NCBI GenBank assembly: GCA_029934695.1
Contig: JAOZLU010000192.1
Location: forward strand, 1-11,083
Source of the DNA: Desulfobacterales bacterium
Lineage (GTDB): Bacteria > Desulfobacterota > Desulfobacteria > Desulfobacterales > 4be13
DNA: 11,083 nt
Direction of reading: 5' to 3'
The notes under the pieces were generated by a model that did no database searches, was not told where the DNA came from, and worked only from the letters and a program-made list of their open reading frames with translations. How positions within the stretch are numbered: the first letter of the stretch is position 1; each line of letters begins with the position of its first letter. A program made the position numbers and the translations under genes. This document shows positions 6,686 through 11,083 of the stretch, in pieces.

Positions 6686-7973
6686 GCTCAACTCCTTTTT
6701 TAAACAGGCCCAAATCACCAATAAACGGCACTGCGCTGTAGCGTCCCTGGAAATAATCACGGGAAAAATCAGCGTCATCCTTCAAATCAAAATCAGCTAA
6801 CGAATAAAGTTCTGTTGCTTCGTAATGGTTTTTCTCCGTAAACCATATCTGATCCCGACGGAAAAAGCGTGGACTGAGCAATTGCGTATCGTGTGTGGCA
6901 AAGACTAACTGTGCATCGTGCGGATTATGCTTCTGGGAATGAAACAGGCTGAGGATGAACCGCATCATCATCGGATGTAACTTGGCATCCAGTTCGTCAA
7001 TCACCAGAATCTCACCTTCACGCAGGGTTTCAATCAACGGGCCTGACAAGGCAAGTAGCTTTCGGGTGCCGGCAGACTCCTCAGATAGCCCCCAGTGCGT
7101 TGTTCTGCCTGTCTTCAAGCCTTTGTCATCAAAAATATTATGCTGGCAAACAATCTGCTTGGCTCCCGGGGAAATAAGCTCTTTACGCAGTTCTTCAGGC
7201 ATTTCATTCGGCAAATCCGCTGCTGTCACCGATTTCAGCAGAATGCCTTCAATGCCCACGTCCGCAACTTCGAGGAATCTCAGGATGTCCGGGCGGTAAT
7301 CTTCATCATCCAACTTGCTGTAGGTGAAACCTTCGTAGGCTTCCTCATCCGGGCTGGAAATCACATTGAAGCTATCTCCCATCCACTTCATGACCTGACG
7401 TGCCGGAGAGTCGGTAAATTTTGCCAATACAGCCAGCAATAACGTGTTGGCAGGCAGTATGCTGTCTTTGGTGAAATCCGTTTCTGTCAGAGAATTTTCT
7501 GGAATATCATAGAGATACGAGCCTTCCTCAAAACGGCGTTCGTATAATAAAGACTCACTTTCCTCCGGTGCGGAATACAACCACTCACGATGGATTCTGT
7601 GAGCATCCAAAGCAAAACCGTAACGGTAATAAATATCCTGATATAAAAAACTGACTTCCATCTCCAGCGGAGCTTTGGCACTTTCAGCATGCAGTTGAAA
7701 ACTCGGATAGTTCTGTTTTGGCACAATCGGCTCTTCAGGATTCAGCTTGAGCGAATTTGCCATCACACCGCGCATAAATCCCATTGCCTTGATCAAATTG
7801 CTTTTACCGCTGGCATTGGCACCGTAAATCACGGCTGTTTTCAGAATATGCCGCCCTGACACTGGGATTAAATTTTGTTTCTCATGCCCCCTGATTTCAT
7901 CAGAGGCATATAAGCTGAAGATTACCTCATCTTTGATTGAGAGGAAGTTTTTTACACTGAATTCTAATAGCAT
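6672..7973 (-). CDS. AAA/ABC-type ATPase (AAA_15/RloA/AbiLi-like), partner of RloB
   Basis: The protein has 433 residues from the ATG at 7973, which has a good AGGAG about 5 nt upstream. An alternative start 14 codons further up lacks this. The N-terminus MLLEFSVKNFLSIKDEVIFS is typical of SMC/OLD-like ATPases linked to defence. Walker A is GANASGKS (51-58), the ABC-like signature is LSEESAGTRKL (296-306), Walker B is ILVIDELDA (322-330) and the H-loop is FATHDTQLL (358-366), so the ATPase appears intact. It overlaps the RloB start by 14 nt and they form one operon. In characterised relatives such as AbiL, and PARIS by analogy, an ATPase of this kind keeps or delivers a toxic effector until a phage signal is sensed. 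It is cytoplasmic, and the specific trigger is unknown. Confidence 0.88.
   Translation of the reverse strand: MLLEFSVKNFLSIKDEVIFSLYASDEIRGHEKQNLIPVSGRHILKTAVIYGANASGKSNLIKAMGFMRGVMANSLKLNPEEPIVPKQNYPSFQLHAESAKAPLEMEVSFLYQDIYYRYGFALDAHRIHREWLYSAPEESESLLYERRFEEGSYLYDIPENSLTETDFTKDSILPANTLLLAVLAKFTDSPARQVMKWMGDSFNVISSPDEEAYEGFTYSKLDDEDYRPDILRFLEVADVGIEGILLKSVTAADLPNEMPEELRKELISPGAKQIVCQHNIFDDKGLKTGRTTHWGLSEESAGTRKLLALSGPLIETLREGEILVIDELDAKLHPMMMRFILSLFHSQKHNPHDAQLVFATHDTQLLSPRFFRRDQIWFTEKNHYEATELYSLADFDLKDDADFSRDYFQGRYSAVPFIGDLGLFKKGVEHGEK
6692..6695 (-). promoter_or_regulatory. Ribosome binding site that supports the rloB start at 6685
   Basis: On the minus strand AAGGAG, with its GGAG core here, stands 6 nt before the ATG at 6683-6685, inside the last codons of the ATPase gene. 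This start sets the frame of the basic N-terminus and not that of the RloB domain, so it is the main evidence for a frame disruption. Confidence 0.7.
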
Positions 7974-8233
7974 GATTCTCCTAAACGCCTTGAAAGTGTT
8001 AAAAAGTACATCCACATCATAAGTTCAGCCGCGGGCGGGGTTTGGCGATGCGCTTCGCCGTCCGTCCGGTTCCCGGCAGATGCGCCTGTTATCAGATGCA
8101 CCCTACGGATCTGGACGTGAAGATTTTCCTCATCTCTGAAGGTTCTCACCTCTTCGGATTCCAGACAGGCACGGTTGTCCGATGCACAGATGTACTGCCT
8201 GTATTCACACTCCTCCGAAGCCGGGTGACACGA
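7974..8233. other. Gap upstream of the ATPase cassette, no convincing gene
   Basis: This 260-nt interval is GC-rich compared with its neighbours on both sides. It includes a small hairpin, GGCGA-TGCGCT-TCGCC, near 8043-8058. Short ORFs on both strands lack motifs and ribosome binding sites. The promoter for the ATPase cassette should lie here: a TATGAT about 50 nt before the ATG is a possible -10, but no good -35 accompanies it. Confidence 0.4.
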
Positions 8234-8716
8234 TCAGCACCTCTGTTGCCAGGTTTGCCTGTGAGGTCCGGCTTCCGGCGTTTCGACCACAGTTACAGGC
8301 AACTCTTTGTACTGTCTGAACATTTTATTCAGCCGCAATAAGGAAGAAAGATGTTCGTCATAATCTGTCAGATATTTCTCCAATAGGGGTTTTGCTCTGT
8401 CTGATACGCCAATTTTTAATATTTCATTAATTTTCAGAATAAATTTCAATCTGCTATATTCAGGATTCAAATTGGGGAATTTATCAAAAACTTTTGCTAA
8501 ATATACTGAAATTATAGCTGACTCTGATCTGATTCCGATGCTTTTTTCCGTCATCAGGTCATCAGCAATGTCGAATACGTCAGATTGTCTGCCATAACAT
8601 TTTTCTCTGCTCAAAAAATATATGATATGGAGGGCATTGACTGTTTGTGCTGCCCGAATGACCATGCCTAATTCCGTTTTTACAGGTTTTTTTGCTAAAA
8701 TAGCCACTGTCCACAA
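8234..8716 (-). CDS. Hypothetical helical protein, 160 residues
   Basis: I do not recognise this protein. The frame can start at TTG (8716), at GTG (8707) three codons later, or at ATG within ELGMV. An AGGAG motif is 2 nt before the TTG and 11 nt before the GTG, so neither is ideally spaced. The body (residues about 15-140) is AT-rich in codon choice, with leucine, lysine and glutamate patterns suggesting several helices, and no signal peptide or membrane segment. The last 20 residues are coded by much more GC-rich DNA and look like read-through into non-coding sequence. It lies 260 nt upstream of the ATPase cassette on the same strand and could be an accessory gene of that island. Nothing in the sequence shows a function. 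Confidence 0.45.
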   Translation of the reverse strand: MWTVAILAKKPVKTELGMVIRAAQTVNALHIIYFLSREKCYGRQSDVFDIADDLMTEKSIGIRSESAIISVYLAKVFDKFPNLNPEYSRLKFILKINEILKIGVSDRAKPLLEKYLTDYDEHLSSLLRLNKMFRQYKELPVTVVETPEAGPHRQTWQQRC

Positions 8717-8718
8717 TA

Positions 8719-8753
8719 CTCCTCTGTAAATCCAAATATGTTAAATGATTTCG
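8719..8753 (-). repeat. Leader repeat, copy 1 (upstream of the 160-residue ORF)
   Basis: This segment matches 10776-10810 upstream of pepA at 30 of 35 positions, including 14 identical bases in a row that contain the AGGAG ribosome binding site. Both copies directly precede a minus-strand gene. Confidence 0.55.
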
Positions 8754-8768
8754 TTCGTGCGTTTATAA

Positions 8769-8823
8769 GGTGGGTTGCGGTTTCGTTTTTTACTGCGTAA
8801 AAAATCGAAATCCTTCACCCACC
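8769..8823. repeat. Long imperfect hairpin (REP/MITE-like)
   Basis: The left arm beginning GGTGGGTTGCGGTTTCG and ending TTTTTTAC pairs with the right arm GTAAAAAATCG to CACCCACC around a TGC loop. The two arms, 25 and 27 nt, match apart from a few bases. The outer GGTGGGT ends continue to CCCTAC at 8821-8826. This type of GTAGGGTGGGT-ended palindrome is common as a dispersed intergenic element. It lies between genes with no ORF across it. Confidence 0.6.
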
Positions 8824-8968
8824 CTACATGGCTAATCCAAATTCCATACTCTTTTGTCGTCAGTGTAATTCCCGTGTCAGCCTATGGGAGTGCAATCGGC
8901 TCTCCAGTCACCCGAATAGCTGGCCAAGGTTCCATGATCATAGGTTTCAATGCGAAAACCATCGTTAC

Positions 8969-9193
8969 TTATTTGTTTTTCTGCAATGCAGACAACCTGT
9001 CTTCAGCCTTCTTGGCATATTCGCTTTCAGGATATTTTCCTATGATCTCTTGGTACAACTGGCTGGCATGTTCCGGGTTGTTCTGCAATTCTTCCAATTT
9101 CGCAGTTTCAAAGAGTTCCTCAGCTTTGTTTCCTGAACACCCTGAAATGCTCAAAGCAAAAATTATCATTAAAATCAATATAAAATGTTTCAT
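8969..9193 (-). CDS. Small TPR-type lipoprotein
   Basis: This 74-residue protein starts with an N-terminal signal of MKHFILILMIIFALSISGC type. It has one lysine, a hydrophobic core and the lipobox ISGC, so C19 should be lipidated after cleavage by signal peptidase II. The mature part carries a single TPR-like helix pair, with ASQLYQEIIGKYPESEYAKKAEDRL matching the pattern of BamD/YbgF-type TPR repeats. Being so short, it is probably a protein-interaction module anchored in the membrane facing the periplasm. GAGG lies 5 nt before the ATG. It follows pepA by 102 nt, with a hairpin repeat between them, so co-transcription is possible but unproven. The specific partner is unknown. Confidence 0.8.
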   Translation of the reverse strand: MKHFILILMIIFALSISGCSGNKAEELFETAKLEELQNNPEHASQLYQEIIGKYPESEYAKKAEDRLSALQKNK

Positions 9194-9221
9194 AAATCCT
9201 CTTTCAGCATATCAAACATTG

Positions 9222-9265
9222 CGGACGGGGTTGCAAACCCCGTCCGGCAACGGACCCCGTCCGGC
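9222..9265. repeat. GGACGGGGTT hairpin repeat between pepA and the lipoprotein gene
   Basis: CGGACGGGGTT (9222-9232) and AACCCCGTCCG (9236-9246) form a perfect 11-bp stem with a 3-nt loop. A second, shorter related palindrome, CGGACCCCGTCCG, follows at about 9251-9263. There is no T-run on either side, so this looks like a REP-type element or an RNA-stabilising or processing hairpin and not an intrinsic terminator. Confidence 0.6.
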
Positions 9266-9295
9266 TTGACTTTCAACGCTCAATTCTCAATTTTT

Positions 9296-10768
9296 TCACA
9301 GTTTTTCCAGCAGGTCACAAAGCAGACGCACCCCGAAGCCTGTCCCGCCTGCACCACAGTATGCACTTTCCTTTTTTGCAAAAGCAGGACCGGCGATATC
9401 AACGTGGGCCCAGCAGGTATCTTTCACAAAGTCCGAGAGAAACAAAGCCGCGGTGATTGCTCCCCCTCCGTTCATATCCGCTATGTTATTCGTATCGGCA
9501 ATCTCGCTCTTGAGCGATTCCTTATAATCATCAGGCAGGGGCAGATGCCAGCATCGTTCATAAGTTTTTTCGCCGGATCGGACAATTGCCTGGGCCAGCT
9601 TGTCATCCTTTGAAAATACCCCTGCAATTTTATCGCCCAGCCCCACAACACAGGCGCCGGTCAGTGTCGCCAGATCAATGAGTGTATGGGGCTTATACTT
9701 CTCGACAGTGTATGACATGGCATCAGCCAGTATCATCCTGCCCTCGGCATCGGTATTGCCAATTTCAACTGTTTTCCCACTGTATGTTCTGATGATATCC
9801 CCGGGACGGTAGGCACTGCCTGAGGGCATATTCTCCACAAGAGGGAGAAGACCGACAACATTCACTTTGGCGGCTCCCAGCTTCGCAATGGTAATCATCG
9901 CCGCTGCAACAGCAGCTGCCCCGGCCATATCCGTCTTCATATCCTTTGAAGCACTCCCGGGCTTCAGATTGATACCCCCTGAATCAAAGGTGATGCCCTT
10001 GCCCACAAGGGCTATCGTCTTTTTGGCGCCTTTTGGTTTATACTCCAGAACCACCATGCGGGGCGCGTTTTCACTGCCCGAGGCCACCGCCAGTATAGCG
10101 TTGAGCTTATGTTTTCTCAAGGCTTTCACATCAAGCACAGTCGCCCTGAGTTTTTCTTTTTCGGCAATCGTCACAATTGATTTTGCAAGCTCCACCGGGC
10201 TTTTTTCATTGGAAGGTGTCGTGACCCATTCTCTTGCAAGGATCGTTCCTTCACAGACAGCCGTCACCTGCGATATCAGTCTGCTGAATTTTTTTGCCGT
10301 TTCAGATGTCACAAACAAGCTGATCTGCTCCAGGGGCTTATGCTTTTTCTCCTCTTTGTATTTATCAAACAGATGATTGCCGAGAAAGGCGCCCTCCATC
10401 ATGGCTTCAAGAATATCCGACATCTCCTGCCTGATTTTCTTTGGCGCAGGAACAGCGATCAGCACCTCAGAAAAATCCTTTTTGATACAATTCTTTACGG
10501 TACTGCCTGCAACTTTGCGTAGCGATTCTGTATCCACCTTTTCAAGTTTTCCAAGCCCTTTGAAAATGACTCGTTTTACACTTGTCTGAGCCGGGTTGTA
10601 AAATGTTATTTCCTCATCTTTCTCACCTTTGAATTCTTCGGTTTTCTTTGCCTTTCTGATGAGAGAATTGATGGTCTGGTTATCGTGTATCTCTTTGTCC
10701 TCACAGACAGGGATAACCAGTGTTTCTATTTCCCCTTTCTGCAAATGAACGGATTTCAACTCTAACAT
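9296..10768 (-). CDS. pepA: Leucyl aminopeptidase (M17 family, PepA)
   Basis: This cytosolic di-metal exopeptidase removes N-terminal amino acids, preferring leucine, in peptide turnover. The protein has 490 residues, normal for the family. Residues about 1-170 form the variable N-terminal domain and about 180-490 the catalytic domain. The motifs are complete: GKGITFDSGG (256-265), KDMKTDMAG (275-283) and the M17 signature NTDAEGRM (338-345). By alignment with E. coli PepA the metal ligands are K257, D262, D280, D340 and E342, and the catalytic residues are K269 and R344. The family is usually hexameric; some members also bind DNA, for example at Xer sites and carAB, which cannot be judged here. 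The ATG has a strong AGAGGAG 7 nt upstream. A lipoprotein gene follows on the same strand. Confidence 0.96.
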   Translation of the reverse strand: MLELKSVHLQKGEIETLVIPVCEDKEIHDNQTINSLIRKAKKTEEFKGEKDEEITFYNPAQTSVKRVIFKGLGKLEKVDTESLRKVAGSTVKNCIKKDFSEVLIAVPAPKKIRQEMSDILEAMMEGAFLGNHLFDKYKEEKKHKPLEQISLFVTSETAKKFSRLISQVTAVCEGTILAREWVTTPSNEKSPVELAKSIVTIAEKEKLRATVLDVKALRKHKLNAILAVASGSENAPRMVVLEYKPKGAKKTIALVGKGITFDSGGINLKPGSASKDMKTDMAGAAAVAAAMITIAKLGAAKVNVVGLLPLVENMPSGSAYRPGDIIRTYSGKTVEIGNTDAEGRMILADAMSYTVEKYKPHTLIDLATLTGACVVGLGDKIAGVFSKDDKLAQAIVRSGEKTYERCWHLPLPDDYKESLKSEIADTNNIADMNGGGAITAALFLSDFVKDTCWAHVDIAGPAFAKKESAYCGAGGTGFGVRLLCDLLEKL

Positions 10769-11000
10769 GTATCTTCTCCTCTGTAAATCAAAATATATTC
10801 AATAATATCGTCTGCGGTTGACAAAAAGCAAGAATTCTGCCACAGTAATCAAGATCAGGGTAAATCCATTCTTGCACTCCGTCTGATCCGCCTGTTCCTT
10901 CGGGATTTTCATCTGTGCGTATGTCATCGGCGGGCCGATGTCATAAAATGCTCCTTTCTGATTGACCATTGTGGTCAAGCGATGTCTGATGCTTGATGTT
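10769..11000. other. Region upstream of pepA, no convincing gene
   Basis: This interval holds the pepA leader and presumably its promoter: TTGTCA near 10816-10821 is -35-like, but no -10 stands at good spacing. A 71-codon minus-strand frame (10799-11014) ends in a hydrophobic stretch, but it starts inside the heptamer array, lacks a ribosome binding site and has no recognisable family, so I do not call it. A small palindrome, ATCGGC-GG-GCCGAT, lies near 10926-10939. Confidence 0.4.
10776..10810 (-). repeat. Leader repeat, copy 2 (upstream of pepA)
   Basis: This is the partner of 8719-8753, with 30 of 35 identical positions including the AGGAG ribosome binding site of pepA. See that entry. 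Confidence 0.55.
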
Positions 11001-11083
11001 ACATCAAACATCAAACATCAAACATCAAACAACATCAAACATCAAACATCAAACATCAAACATCAAACATCAAACATCAAACA
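11001..11083 (+). repeat. Tandem array of the heptamer ACATCAA
   Basis: Eleven complete copies of ACATCAA are visible: four at 11001-11028, a partial ACA (11029-11031), then seven at 11032-11080, with ACA at the window edge, so the array continues. No copy differs in sequence; the one irregularity is the partial unit. Units of 7 nt without spacers rule out CRISPR. It is a simple-sequence array that can expand or contract by slippage. Confidence 0.95.

Noticed and set aside
7973..8015. Upstream in-frame start for the ATPase (14 extra codons)
   Set aside because: The extra residues do not fit the family N-terminus, whereas the ATG at 7973 has an AGGAG at proper spacing.
9222..9265. GC-rich hairpin considered as the pepA terminator
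   Set aside because: No T-run follows the stem on the minus strand, and a second related palindrome next to it suggests a REP-type repeat.
8775..9269. 164-codon plus-strand frame
   Set aside because: It starts inside the long hairpin and runs antisense through the lipoprotein gene, which has a signal peptide, lipobox and ribosome binding site.
9867..10376. 169-codon plus-strand frame
   Set aside because: It is antisense to the catalytic core of PepA; its composition is explained by the complementary codons.
10799..11014. 71-codon minus-strand frame with a hydrophobic end
   Set aside because: Its first ATG lies in the heptamer array and it has no ribosome binding site or family match. A real small membrane peptide cannot be fully excluded.
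11001..11083. Repeat array considered as a CRISPR
   Set aside because: The unit is 7 nt with no spacers, and copies are directly adjacent.

Overview
This window looks like a chromosomal stretch of an anaerobic, GC-moderate Gram-negative bacterium. A sulfate-reducing Desulfobacterota (Desulfonema/Desulfococcus-like) is my best guess. The guess rests on a 1480-residue fused 2-hydroxyacyl-CoA dehydratase/benzoyl-CoA reductase-type activase, a lipoprotein typical of diderm bacteria, and many small hairpin repeats between genes. It is an inference from gene content; no rRNA or other phylogenetic marker is present.

Layout. (1) 1-317, plus strand: the tail of a small acidic protein overlaps by ATGA with the first 32 codons of a PIN-domain toxin, so this is a VapBC-like toxin-antitoxin pair whose toxin is cut short. 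(2) 318-468: dispersed-repeat-like DNA with two related hairpins, one of which also reads as a terminator for the minus-strand gene next to it. (3) 469-4911, minus: the giant activase, with a candidate sigma70-type promoter at about 5005-5034. (4) 5035-5272: non-coding, with a small element bounded by inverted repeats. (5) 5273-7973, minus: a tight four-gene cassette, transcribed as AAA/ABC-type ATPase, then RloB-family protein (14-nt overlap), then DUF4258 toxin-like protein (8-nt gap), then YgiT-type zinc-finger protein (18-nt gap). (6) 7974-8968: a gene-poor stretch with one orphan helical ORF, a long imperfect hairpin and a possible gene remnant. (7) 8969-10768, minus: a small TPR lipoprotein and leucyl aminopeptidase (PepA). 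(8) 10769-11083: non-coding, ending in an array of the heptamer ACATCAA that starts at an exact inverted junction and runs out of the window.

How the parts fit. The activase and PepA are ordinary metabolic or housekeeping genes. The block between them is accessory. The ATPase plus RloB pair resembles two-gene anti-phage systems in which an ATPase sensor works with a separate effector that has TOPRIM-like motifs (compare AbiL and PARIS). Here it appears transcriptionally joined to a DUF4258/YgiT toxin-antitoxin module. The most notable sequence-level observation is that RloB is split by a one-base frame change at a run of seven A's. Its well-placed ribosome binding site and basic N-terminus are in one frame and its conserved domain is in another.
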